DNA of 64,000 nucleotides from Sanderia malayensis. Taxonomy: Eukaryota; Cnidaria; Scyphozoa; Semaeostomeae; Pelagiidae. This document shows, in pieces, positions 23,201 through 36,100 of the stretch (the stretch's first letter is position 1; the number at the start of each line of letters is the position of its first letter). The translations under genes and the position numbers were made by a program. The DNA lies in contig RQOL01000532.1 of the NCBI GenBank assembly GCA_013076295.1, positions 3,720,001 through 3,784,000 on the forward strand. The letters run 5' to 3'. The notes under the pieces were generated by a model. It had not been told where the DNA came from. It ran no database searches and saw only the letters and a program-made list of their open reading frames with translations.

Positions 23201-24123
23201 AATGAATGGAGGGCCATGAAATTGTTCATTGAGTAAATTATCGTGTTGTGAAGTTGTAAAGTCTCTTTGGCATCTCGCACACGCCCCCGAGCCTTTCGAT
23301 TCAACGACGTTCCGGGTCAGTGCAGGGCCGGCCCCATAGTTAAACACGTGCATATGGGTCATAGTACACGTGCCTTTACACTACGCTAATACATTCCCCA
23401 TTCATCATTTCATGTTTGAAGTATCCCGGTCAATGAACTACTGCTTATCACATGTGTACATGTGTATAAATGAATGGAACATGATAGCCCACGTGGCCCA
23501 TTTTTAGTCTCATGCCGAAGGATCATATCTTGTTCATCCATCATGCTTTGATTTCATCAAGAATGCTTCTTTGAAAGGAAGACTTCAAACAGAAGGTATG
23601 CGATAAGGCAGAGGTAACTGCGCTTGCGCATAAGGTGCTGTTTATTGCTTGATTCTACCAAACCATTGGAGTTGCGATTTGTTGTGTTTTTAGCAGTGCA
23701 TTTCATATCACCAGCGACCAGCTGCTCGGTTGAAACACATGCGGCCGCTTATTGTCCGCGCGCGGATCCGAAGCGTGGTCAGCTCATTTACATTCGAATG
23801 TAATTCTGGCTTTCAGACCACATTGAGAGGAGGAGAGCTTTATTTATGCAGGCCATTGTTCTTTTTCAGTGCTCAACTCGGCTCCATCAATGCCGTATGT
23901 GTGCGCGTTTTGAATAGGGGAATGACCACAGTGGAACGCTCTTTCCTTTCATCATCTGGTTTACGCGCTGCCAAACCGAAGTAGCGTTGTTGTAATGCAG
24001 TGTTGGTTATTTGAGGAAGATGCCTCGATTAATTATCATCGAAAAAAAGTCGAAATTTATTGTTAACATTGAGTGAGGAGATAAAGATAAACTGGAAGAG
24101 AAACTTGTTGGTTTACAGTGACC
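20237..24123. other. Intergenic region, no genes recognised
   Basis: Apart from the TIR element at 22396-22901 I see no coding structure. Sequence upstream of 24124 likely holds the promoter and 5' leader of the CUB gene. A short stretch near 21660-21720 is G-rich. Confidence 0.4.
22396..22901. mobile_element. Putative TIR element (CTAACTANTGGGGAAA ends)
   Basis: The left end CTAACTACTGGGGAAATTT is mirrored by AAATTTTCCCCACTAGTTAG at the right. The terminal repeat is about 18 bp with one or two mismatches and the element about 506 bp. There is no coding capacity. The target duplication is not clear. Confidence 0.5.
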
Positions 24124-27100
24124 ATGGATTGCTCTTGCAAATCAAATGGATTTTGGACACAGCATATTATTTTGTTCGTCTACATTCTTGTGATTTCTGG
24201 TGAGTGACTTCTCTCTTTTAATATAATACACTTTTAAATGCGCGTACGGGTTTGACTCCATTGGATCGTTAGGACCTGTTTAGATATCCAATTCGGAGTG
24301 TTGTGGAAGCCATGGTTAACCAAATTTCAACTATTTCGAGAAAGTTTTGAGAAGGCACGCAGATATAACACACGAGAAAAAGTAACTAGGATCGCAAAAG
24401 TAAAAATATTTCTGGTATTTGTAGTCGACAATCTTTCGCGAATTAAAAAGCCAATTAGTCATTATTGCTTATCTGATGTCGAACTATTTAATTAAGGATG
24501 AATAATCCAAAATTAAACACATGCATGCAACTATTAATGTTTAAATCAAATGGAAGAAAAATATACAGTACATAAATTTTTGAGAAAAAACATTTAATGG
24601 TTTCAGAAATAAAAATTACAAACACAAAATTTATCTTTTATCTTTTCCTAAAATTGTAATTTTTTATTTCTACTCTTTGCATAAATTCGAGACTATTTTT
24701 ATCAAATTTAAAGTCATATGGGTAGCAGTATGGGGTATATAATTTTGTTTTGTTTCCCATTTTGGATATATTGTACAAAACCACGGCTTTGTTCGCTTGA
24801 ATTTGGTTTCTTTCACCGAAGTATACAGACATTTCCTTCCTCCACCGCTTCTCATTTCTTGTTTATCATTTTGTTTATCGACAATATCGAACATCCAAAG
24901 CTTCCCAAAGAGGATGCAGTTACGAAACACATTTAAATTTCCCAATCAAATAGGCCTTATCTATTGCTAAAATTTCCCTCAAGTCAAGGTGCTTTTCTCT
25001 CAACAACTTTGGGCAAGCAGAGATGCACACAATTATAGATTTCTAACATTCGAAATTCGTTTAAATATTATATGTTTTACTTTGATGATCGTGGCACATT
25101 TTTGTCTTGAGCTTGCATATTTTAACATCATAACCACACAGCTAAATGCCAAAATTCCAATACATTAAACATCATTCCAACATTACAGATATAATACACA
25201 TATCGATTTATTCTTCATCCATAAAGCTATTTATTAAACTCAATGTATAACATGCTATTTAGCAGTCTAGACTCGTTATCTAAAAAATGGTCGACAGTTT
25301 GGTCTTTGGATTGCCGCTAACATATTCGTAATTCACCACTGAAGCCACAAATCCTCTCTCTCATATGTCAAGCTAGCTTTCCCATAGCTACGATTCTTAG
25401 CTTTAAAAGAATAACTCCTTTATCAGCATATATTATTATGATCTTCCTTGCACACGAAGCGTCAATTCATCATCCTTGTGCCATTGTTGAATTGTGTCTG
25501 CGTGGCTTGCCCCCTTTGTGGAAGGTTGATGATTCAGTACAGATCAAAATAAATTCAATGAGACGAGATATTTTTAGATAGTGAATGATCTGGTATACTC
25601 TTGACCCAGTCAGTCGGTTAGCAATGGAGAAACTCTGGGCCTTTGGCTTCGAATGCGTACTCTATTTGTTATTAAGCTCTATCAGAGAACGTTGCGGGTA
25701 TGTTGCGGGTTGCGGTACAACTTCCATTGCATTGTGGCATCATTTGATTTTAGTACACGTAGGGTAATACCTATAAGACCTATAATAATGACGTAATTGG
25801 ACGATAAAGTCTCCGTGTTTAAGGCAGTACTAGTTTTCATTATTTTATCGTGTTTCATTCATGCATTAACTGCAATCTGACTGCCTTTATGCAGGTTAGC
25901 TGTTTGATCACATTATATCGCTATTGATCAATTGTACATACTTCGTTGCCTTGAAGCATCCATGTTGATAGTAGGATTGATGCGAAAACTCCTAATCAAC
26001 ACAAGACGAGTTAATTTAAGACTTTGGTTTTGCATCTGATCTTAACTGATCAAATTAACAATATTTTTGTTGTGTTTTTCGCTTGGTGTCACTGCATTTT
26101 GTACGATGCATCTGTGATGGAGAGTTATAGATGTTATTATCAGTGCCATGCAAATTGTGTTTCTTGTGGCAGTATGGTTTGAACGAAAACCTAAGTCGGC
26201 AATAAGAAAATACTCCAATTGAAACCGATTCCCATTATTAAATCAGCTAATGCCGACTTGAATCGAATGGTTTACGTGAATGATAACAAACGTTAAGAAA
26301 AAATTGTGAAATATGTTGACGCATACTACTCGAAAACCCATGAAAAGAATGCATAAAGAAAAACGCAATAATTAGTAGAGGTGCATTTTTATATTTCGTT
26401 GCGGTACGAGATGTAGCGTGCTGTATGATTTGAGGTAAAAAAAACAACCTCTGCTTTTGACCATGGAGGAATATCATTATCCACGTTTTGCTCCGCCGAG
26501 CCTCTTTGTCGAGTTCAGCAACCGAAGGGGGTTGGGAAATTGGTTCGAGTTGGAAAATTTTCAAGCCATCAAGGCCCAACCCTAGAACTTGCAGTATGCA
26601 TGCGGCGACGCTAAGTTATAGTAGAGAGAAATTTTGTTGAAATGTCTCGAAAATCGCTCGACTCACGAAAGGGGTTAACTGTGTGGCTTCGATGCATTGC
26701 GTTTTCAGATAAGACTATAACTCACGGACAGGTTGCTGAATAAGATGTATGCAAATGTGAATTGCCACACGCACACAGATATTTAAATATGTATATATAT
26801 AGATATAGTCAAAATATTAAATAGACAATATGTTGAGTCATCGTCATGGACATTTTATTACACAATAAAAACGTGCTTTTATTTCGACTCAACTTTAGAA
26901 ATAATGAATGTTTTTGCTGAGCAATTGAAAAAATACGAGTTTTTCGATCTGCGAGTGCCAAAAACCAAGTGAGTAAGTAATTAGAAGGCAATAGGATTAG
27001 GTGGGATTGCGTCGTGTTTTCGACATGTTTTTGCGAGCTCATTGGAATCTTCTGTCAAATAACGAGTGAATACATGAATGCTCAATTGATTGATATAATT

Positions 27101-30100
27101 GATTTGAGCGAGAAGTCGCGTGGAAACTCTGTAGTTAACTCCAATTTACCCGTAATACCACCTGTATGGGTTGTTTCGAGAAAAACAAGCATTTGAAAAA
27201 CATATGCTCATTTAATTGATTGTGCTCTCGTGTCGTTAGAATGCATTATTAATGTGCTGAGTCCAGTATTTTAACGAAGTTATTACTGAGACATTATTGT
27301 TATTTGATGACGGGATCATGTAGCTGTCGCGTGTGCAGCTGATTGACCAATCGCAATAGCGCGCGGGTGGTGCTCAGCCAATCAGATTGCGAGTATGGAC
27401 ACGTTGATGATTGTACTTGCAAGTCTACAGAGAGGGGACTCAATGCTGGGAAATCATTTAGTTCTATGTAAATTTGGTTAAGGGACTAGTTGTTTGGCTC
27501 ACTCTATCAGGATGATTGTTATAGGGAATAAGGGCCTATCAATAAGGCCCAGTATACTTGCTATTGCGATTGCGCAAAATCAACGGCTTTTTAAGCTGAT
27601 AGAAACGAGGCGTTATTCCATTCTATAATTGACATTTGCTTTCTCGCCTTATGTAGCAGATGGTTAAAACACACAAAAGGCACCAGAGGTGATTGAAAGC
27701 ACGAATTGTTTTTTGAAGCAACGGGCAGTCGGTTGAAGTATGTAGCGAATTTCAACCTCAAGTTTATGTTGACCTTTCTGTCCCATATCAAGCGATGCTT
27801 GGCTCTACGTCAGTAAATCGCGGCCCTTGTTGTTTGGTAAGACTCATAGTTCATCATTGACAATGTAAATAAGCGAGGCTATTATACGCAACGCAACAAC
27901 CATTTTGTTCTGCTATTTACCTTCCCTGTTTATTCGCGAGCGCAATTCTCAACCTGATTAACTCCACGGCGAATGTGGGCTCTACTGAGCTCTTCATTAC
28001 AGCCCAGCGGGTAACCTCGCTTTCGTATTATGCTTGGTTTTCAACGGTTCGTTGTGCGCGCGCAGCGACCGCTTTCCTGTTCTGGCGTAGTGCTTGTCAC
28101 ACTGTTTTGTTCTCGTTTTGAATATGTCGAGAATGAAAATTGAAAGGCAACGGAGCTTACTCAATAGTTGGTTATTTGATGGCTTTTCATAGTCTTATGC
28201 ATGCGTGTGTTAAGCATACAAGCCGGTAGAATAACATGGCCAGTGAAGTGAGCGACCCTCGCTGTAGTACTTTGTATACAATACATTGCAGAGAATGCTC
28301 ACGTGCCTTGCTTGGCAGTATATCGCATGCATGCATGCTTTTGCCGACAGGACATCAACATCTCGTTAAAACTACGGCTACTATGAAGCAATTAACGCGG
28401 CCATAGGTCTCGAAGCCCTTTTAATCGAGGGCTAGTCACTTCGAGAATATACACAAAACACTTAGCTATGCATGCGTTTATCTTTGCGAAGTAAAGGTCA
28501 TTCCTTTTGTGGAACTAAATGGATAAGTACTCCGCTTTGTAACAATAGATTGCATGAGTAAGTAGGGTTGAATTGAGAATTGGGCTGGACTAATCGCCAC
28601 ATTTAATTCTCTTCATCTGCTCCTATGATCAAACGATAATGGATTATCAAAGAGATCACACGTGTAGCAGAGAGCCTTTTCTTTGTTCCAATCTGTCAGA
28701 TTGATACGGGGATATGAAGCGACAGGATTACCAGCTACGCCCATTGTCGAATATTCTATAGCAAGCATGCGTTCACTTAATGAATTAGCTGCACTAGTTT
28801 GCGTGGTCGTGTATGTATAGCAAGTTATCTGCCACTTGGGTCATTTCAATAGCATATAATTCTTTGTTCTCTTGTAAAAGGACTTTCGATTGCAACTAGC
28901 TATTCGTTTCGTTTGAATAGCCTTAGCAAGTGCTAATTACGCACCTACGCATTAATTCTGCTGCCAGTAAAGTTCAGTATCAGCTTGATGAGGCAGATAA
29001 TGAGTTGAAGTTGACATGATTTTGTCTTCATTGTCACGTAAGTGCGTGTCAATATGAGAATTAAGGCTTTATTCTTAACAACTGAAGAGCGGGTAATCCA
29101 GGATTGCGGATCGATTAGCTGGGGATTAGAGATAGAGGATCGATTAAATCTGGGTTGATTCACCAATGGTTGAAGTTTGATGATTGATTCATCGAGGCTT
29201 AAGGATTGACTCATCAAGGATTGAAGATTGAGGGCTTAAACATTGATTCATAACCGGAGTTGACGTGCACCGTAAATCCTCGAATATGTCCCCACCTTCG
29301 AATAAGCCCTCCCCTCAAATAAGCCCCCATCCTCTGATAATCATGTGCAAGGATATTGAGCCCAAGTATCGAGACATTGAAGTTCTTTAGTGACTGTATT
29401 GCAAATAACAGCAAGTTTAAACCAATGACTTCATTGATTGGCAGCATCGTATAGCTTTTATTTTGCTTAATATGGAACAATAATCAGACTAAAATTTCGT
29501 TGTTACAAATAAGCCCCCGGGGGCTTATTCGAGGATTTACGGTACAGAACTATATTGTTGACATCGTATTTTGGTTTCTACTTTTTGCAGGGACAAAGAG
29601 GGATGGCATGCGGTTGTACAATGAATCTGGTATCATAACGACCCCTGGCTATCCGAATCCGTATCCAACAAGTATGGCGTTCATTTGGCTGATCAATACA
29701 ACTCAATCGAAATACATCGAGCTCACGTTTCTCGACTTTGACGTTGAAGCCTACGCAAACTGTGCAGCAGACTATGTTAAAATACGGAACAAAAAATCAC
29801 ATACGCGCAATTTCCAAGATGTGCCTCAAATCGGTAAGTTCTGTGATGGCAGTTTTACTTCTCTGAGCAATTGTTAACTTCATTCTGTGCAAATTCATTA
29901 AAACCCCCCCAGTCGCCCAATGCATTGCGATAAAAGATACACAAATGCCAGACTATTGCTTTGATGACATAAATTGCTATTACGGAGTCAACATAACATA
30001 AAATGTTGACTCCGTATTTGCAGATCAACTCCTCAACATTTTGTCATGTTTTGTTTCACCATTGCGTTTCTTTGATTTAGGTATTTCAAGCCTAATTACG

Positions 30101-33100
30101 AAGCTTGTGTTTAATGCACAAGTTCACTATAAGTTTTAAATTCCCTTTAAACTATAAAGGCATGAATTTCTTGATCTAAATTAAACTAACATAATTGAAA
30201 TAAGTTATCAATTTTAAAATTGATAATACTAATGCAATTATTTAGTTAATTATTATCTACCTTAATCAATAATAAACAAATCGTTCGTAAAATCAAACTT
30301 CTAAAATGATGAAATTTAAAACGTAGCATATATTAATTAACTAATTAATATGCTAAAATATTAATCAGCGCCAGGGTCCTTTAGATAGGTTTCAATATAT
30401 TGAAAATTCTAAAACTAATGAATAAAACTAAAAGTCTGAAAAGTTTCAAGAAGCTTGGTGTTATTTCTACTCCACCATCTTCTTGTCACTTGAAGTCTGC
30501 TTTATTATCCATCTTTATTTATTATCCTATAATCTGCTATCAAAACGAAAACATTATGAAAATGGAATTGATATCATTGAGTATAAATTGAATTTTAGAA
30601 ATATGATAAATTTATACATTTAGATTGCGATGCAATGTTAAATAGACTAGATGTTTTGCTGTCTTTTCGACAATTGCTCAATGATATCATACTAATGTTT
30701 TCTTTTCTTCGATTCCCCCTTAGATTTAACGACCACAACATCTGCGATCAAATTATCAACTAAAGGTAAACTATGCTGTAATTTAAATTAGAAATATCTC
30801 AATTTAAATTTTAACGCCAGTCCACATTGAGAACGCTTACGAAAGCAAAATATCTCAATGATAATATCGATAAGCCATGAACACAAACCCTTTTTCCATA
30901 AAATACAATAATGTTTATCTAATCTTTTGGTGTATAGCTACCAAATAGCAGAGCCCATTGTTAAAAACTCTAAAACGAACTATGAAACTAAATGTATACT
31001 ATTGCTTTTCTGTGCATTTTAAAACTTCAAAATTTGAAATCATTATTATTCATCAACAAATACAACAGATTTTTACATATTTGATGTTGATTGGAGTTTT
31101 CTGTGCATTTTAGGACCATTTTGTAACAGCAACCGACCCCCAAAAGTTGTCACATCCAGCTCTAACTTGATGGCAATCGTTTTTCTTGCTGACTCATCGG
31201 AATCATATCGAGGCTTCAAGGCCTCGTACCGGTCTTTGGAAAGAAAGGGTAAGTTGGTTTAACACACATGTGCACCCTGTAGCAATTATATACATTCATG
31301 TCTGCATTGCTCAAATTGCCATATCTGTGAGGTATTTTTGTTTGATACAGTAAAAATCCGCATATAAGAACCAATGGATTAAGAACCTTCAGGGTGATTT
31401 TGCTGCTCAAAACAATAGAGGAAACAATAGCCTATTGTCTTGGAACAATAGTCTGGATGGAAAATTTACAGGTTCTTATATGCGGGTGTTTACTTTACAA
31501 CATGCAACCTTGTTATAACGAGCAAGGCGTACTCTGCCTCTTTCCCGGTATAACCAACTAAAATTGAGCTTTCATACAACAGAGATCGCTCTAACTCTTC
31601 TCTTCTTTGTGAAGAGATATCCCCGTTGACGCTGTATGGAGGCATATCACAATAACTTATGTACGTTCAGGATAAAACAATATTTCGCTAACAGAGGTGT
31701 CTGTTGTTAAGAGGTCATCGTCAATGAAGGCTACCATTTGCACTATTCCAGCATATGGTAAAAGGTACGCTCGGTCTTATAAACAAGAACTATCCTATTC
31801 GTATCTTTTAGCTTGCAGTATCGTGAAAACAAATCCCTCCGGAACGATAATGACACCGGGCTACCCATTGCACTACCCCAACGAAGGCGAATGCATCTGG
31901 ACGATCCGGGTTCGATCCGGAAAGTACATCCGGTTGGAATTCATTGCTTTCGATCTGGACTTCAACACACAACTGTGTATGGACGAAATTTTCATATGGG
32001 ATGGCGATAGTACCTCGGCTCGTACCTTAGCAAGGTATAATACTTCAATTCTTTATTTTAATGCAAGCTTCTATACAGTAATCTGTTTAATTCTCAAACA
32101 TAATCAATGCAACTCGATCTGATGAAGCTATTTTACTTATCTTTAATTATCCGTTATCTTAGAGGCTGCCGTTTGAGTCCGAAGGTGATATATTCGAGCA
32201 CGAATCGTCTCAGAATCAGATTCACGTCACAGGGGTATCATCGCAGCAAAGGATTCAAAGCCCTGTACACTACAACATCTACAAAAGGTATGACGTCATT
32301 CCTTTGCTGTCATCTTTCTTCGTATCATACCATACTCCAGCGTGTGCTTATCTGTGATAATAGCTGAATTTTCTGGAACCCCATTATAACAAACTTTAAT
32401 ACGAGGCAAATATAATAGCGCCTCGTTATATCAGAAGTTGATTTCTATCTGAGGCTTGTAACATTAAAATTCTACTGTAGTTTGTTATATTGGGGCCCGT
32501 CGAGCTGAGCCTAAGCTGTTTTATGAGACAGTTAAAACAACAAGATATGTGCTTTGTTATACTGAGTAGTCCGTTGAATAAGAATTGGGTTGCTAAAGCA
32601 ACTTTTCGATGTATTTACTATGCTGATTGTGTTGTAGGCTGCGGAGGAGATTTTCAGTTGCCAAATGGCACATTTGAATCGCCAAGTTTCAATCTTTTGG
32701 CCAGCTACACCTATCCACCCTATAGTAACTGTTTGTGGACCATAGAAGCACCGAGAGGCCACGTCCTATCTTTGAGGTTCACCTTCTTTGACGTTCTGCC
32801 CGGAGCAACCGGACGCTGTGACGAAGACTATGTGGATGTGTACGATGGTCCGGTAAAAAGCGCCGGTACGTCCAATAGAATAGGTGAGAATCTAGTGTAC
32901 CTTATTCAGCACTCTGTAATAACTGATAGTGAGTCAAGCTCGTTGCAATACATCTTGTGTCACGCGTGTCATTCACTAAATTATATCTCCTGATCGATTC
33001 TGTATTTTCATTTCACATACGGTAAAATCACACTTGTGATTTTAACGCTTGCTAGTCAGACACCATTACATTTATTGGTTTCTGCTATTCCAGGCAGGTA

Positions 33101-36100
33101 CTGCAATGCAAATAAACCGACAGTGCTCGCTTCGACCGGTCGCTTTATTTACATGCGGTTCACCAGCAATCACAAAGGACACGGCAAAGGCTTTCGAGTT
33201 CAATTTCAAAGACATTCAACAGGTAAGGTTGTGAGAAATTGCATACAGATGCATTGTTTTAATAAAACTCTTTCGGGTGTCATTGGTTGAGGCTTGCTTA
33301 CATTTATTTCCAAAGTCTAATATTTGCAAAGTATTTTAAGGAGCAGATCTCTTTTATACCAAGTCTCGTAGTCATTGTTTTGTGTAAGTAGCCCGCCTCT
33401 GAACAATATAAATCTAGGTATTAAAATCTTCGGAAATTCAATGTGAATACACGATATCCATATGTCAATCATATCGGCCAACCAATATTTTTCCAGGGCC
33501 ATAATGAAACTTTATTGAAGTTTTTATTTAAATTTATAAAACTATTAATCATGGATCCGTGTTATTTGTTCCTTTAGCTTGTGATCAGCCACTGGGAATT
33601 GCTGACGGTCGAATCAGTGATAACAGAATATCATCTTCATCGTACTTGAAAGGCAGCTTACATCTCAGGCCTCGTTTTGCCAGATTGAATGGCCTGAATG
33701 CGTGGTGTAGTCAGGTATACCTGTTGTGTATTTCATTCTAACACTGTTTGCTCTTTATGAAAGCATTAGTTCGAGTCCATTGCACGCCGTACTCCAACCT
33801 ATGCTTGCTACTGTAGCTGATACTAACCACGCGTGCTTTTGGGCAAGTTCAATGCTTACTGGGCTTGAGATAATAAACTTTTACCATGCCTGATTTTAAT
33901 ATTGCGTCTTTTAGAATTAAAGGCATAGGGTCGAGTCCAGATTTCCATTGGGTTCGAGCTTACGAGCCATATATTGTTTGTGGCCTGTGTCTTTTTGAAT
34001 TATATAACGAATGCAACAATTATTCTCTTCAGATCCAGGTGAATAGCAGAGTTGGCGAATACCTTCAAATTGACTTCAAGGATTACACCAAGGTTACAGG
34101 ATTTGCTACACAGGTATGGTATACGATTGAAGAGCCACGTTTCATTTTAATTTGAACACTTTTTAGTATCGTTGTATTCTTAACCTTCCAATTATTATTA
34201 TTTTATTTATCTTTATTGCTCTTAGATCTTATATTCTTTGAAAATATTGATTTGAGCAAACAATTATGAAAATAAAAACTAAAAATTTCATTTTTACTTG
34301 TAATATACACATGGATGATGATTCTTAGAGTGTTGGGTTGAGTGTATAGTTTTGCTACAAAATTGAAATTTCTAACTTTTCTTTTCCTGTTTTTACTTTC
34401 TTGGTTGTATTGTTCCTCTCATTCAATTCAAAATATTCTTTATTTTTACTCCCAACTTCTCGCTGTTATTACTTTCACTTACTTTTCTTGGGCATGATCT
34501 ATTTCCTACCAATCATTTCTTCATATGTCTTCTTTTAGGGCTACGTAATGAGTGGACAAAAATATTATCTTACCAAATATAAAGTCGAATACAGTAACAA
34601 CTTTGGTGCGTATTTTACACGATACAAGAATCCAATGGACCGAGACACGACGAGTGATTACACGGTATGTAGTGCAAACGAGCTTGCAGTAAAAAGCGGA
34701 CCATTGGACCATTCGGCAATCAATTTCCAAGTAGCATCTTACAGGCCTAAAATGTAATGCACTTCAAGGACATTAATGTACACCTTTGAAGCAATGAATA
34801 ACATGGTTTGCCTTATTTTACTCTTGCCAGGTATTTTCTGGTGGCATGGAGTTCAAGAGAAATGATTTGAAGCACCCAATTATTGCAAAGATGTTTCGCA
34901 TCTATCCTCTCGGCTACGTACATGGAAAGAAAAGAGTGATGTGTTTAAAAACAGAAATCTACGGATGCAAATTTGATTTTGGTAATTCAATATTCACTTT
35001 TGCTGAATCAGTAGCATTACTGTAAAGAGTTTAAGCACTTCTTTTCACCTGATTCGAAGCCAGTTTTTCCGAGTTTATTTGTGACCCAGAACAATTGTAT
35101 TGACTGCAAAACGTTCTAAATTTGAGCTATAGTAGAATCTAGATGCATGAATCCTCAACGTCAACATCTGGCCTTTTGCACAGTTACATCTGTTTCATAT
35201 TAACTCCACTTGCTGTTGTTTTAAAAACTTTCATGTTCCATACAAAGTTCGTTAAATTGACATTCGACTGCTTATGCATACTCGATTCCATACACTCGCA
35301 TGGCATAATTTCTTTATTCCCGTTTCAATGCAGGTGATGGTAAATTGTTGCAGAAACTCAACGATAACTTCATGTACACTGCAGCCACAGCCTCGTCTGC
35401 AAAGTCTAGCCGTTGGATCATATCTCCGTTTAACATTTACAGAAATGCAGTCATCTACGTCATGCCAATGTTTTTCGACATCGATTGCAGCAAGGCGTTG
35501 CTGGTTATTTCCGATGCTGCCGGCAACAACCACACCTACTGCGGCAAGAAGCGGCCACCTCCGTTCCAAGTGTTTTCGGCTGCAGGACAGCTGTTGGTCA
35601 CATTCGAGAAGAAGACTGGACAGGGACAAGGGGGTAAAGGAGCAAGAGGCCAACGATTTGGGTTGCAATATTTTACGGAGAATCTCGGTAAGGCTCCTGC
35701 TCTTTATCTGCTCTACTTGCATTACCGAAGGTTCATGTCGTTGATAGAATTTGTTCTAATTGGTTTGTGTGTCTTTTCTCATAAGGGTCAGGCGGGCTTT
35801 TGCGGTCGCGCAGAGGCACAGTGCGCAGTGCACGTCATGTTGCTGAGCGAGTGTCGAACAGAACGTCAAGCACGTGGATCATTGTTCAACCAAAGAGAGA
35901 AAGGATCGTAGCCAGGTTCAAGACGCTGAGGTTGGGAATGAGCAACAGTGGACAGTGCGATGAGTATGTTGAAATAAAGGATGGCCTACTTGGTGAGTCT
36001 GAAATTTGATTATTCAATCTCTCTTTCGTTTCACTTCATTACTCAGTGTCATATGGTGGGGACCAAAACATGCAGTAAACTCAGAAACCGTGGGTCAGGG

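Noticed and set aside
31695..31757. 63-nt exon of the CUB gene as certain
   Set aside because: It is phase-compatible only if the second of two adjacent AGs is ignored, and it encodes an unremarkable linker. Kept as doubtful rather than firm.
35252..35722. 156-codon frames on both strands over the CUB4 exon
   Set aside because: Off-frame readings of the real exon 35334-35687, whose proper frame joins its neighbours by phase 1 splice sites.
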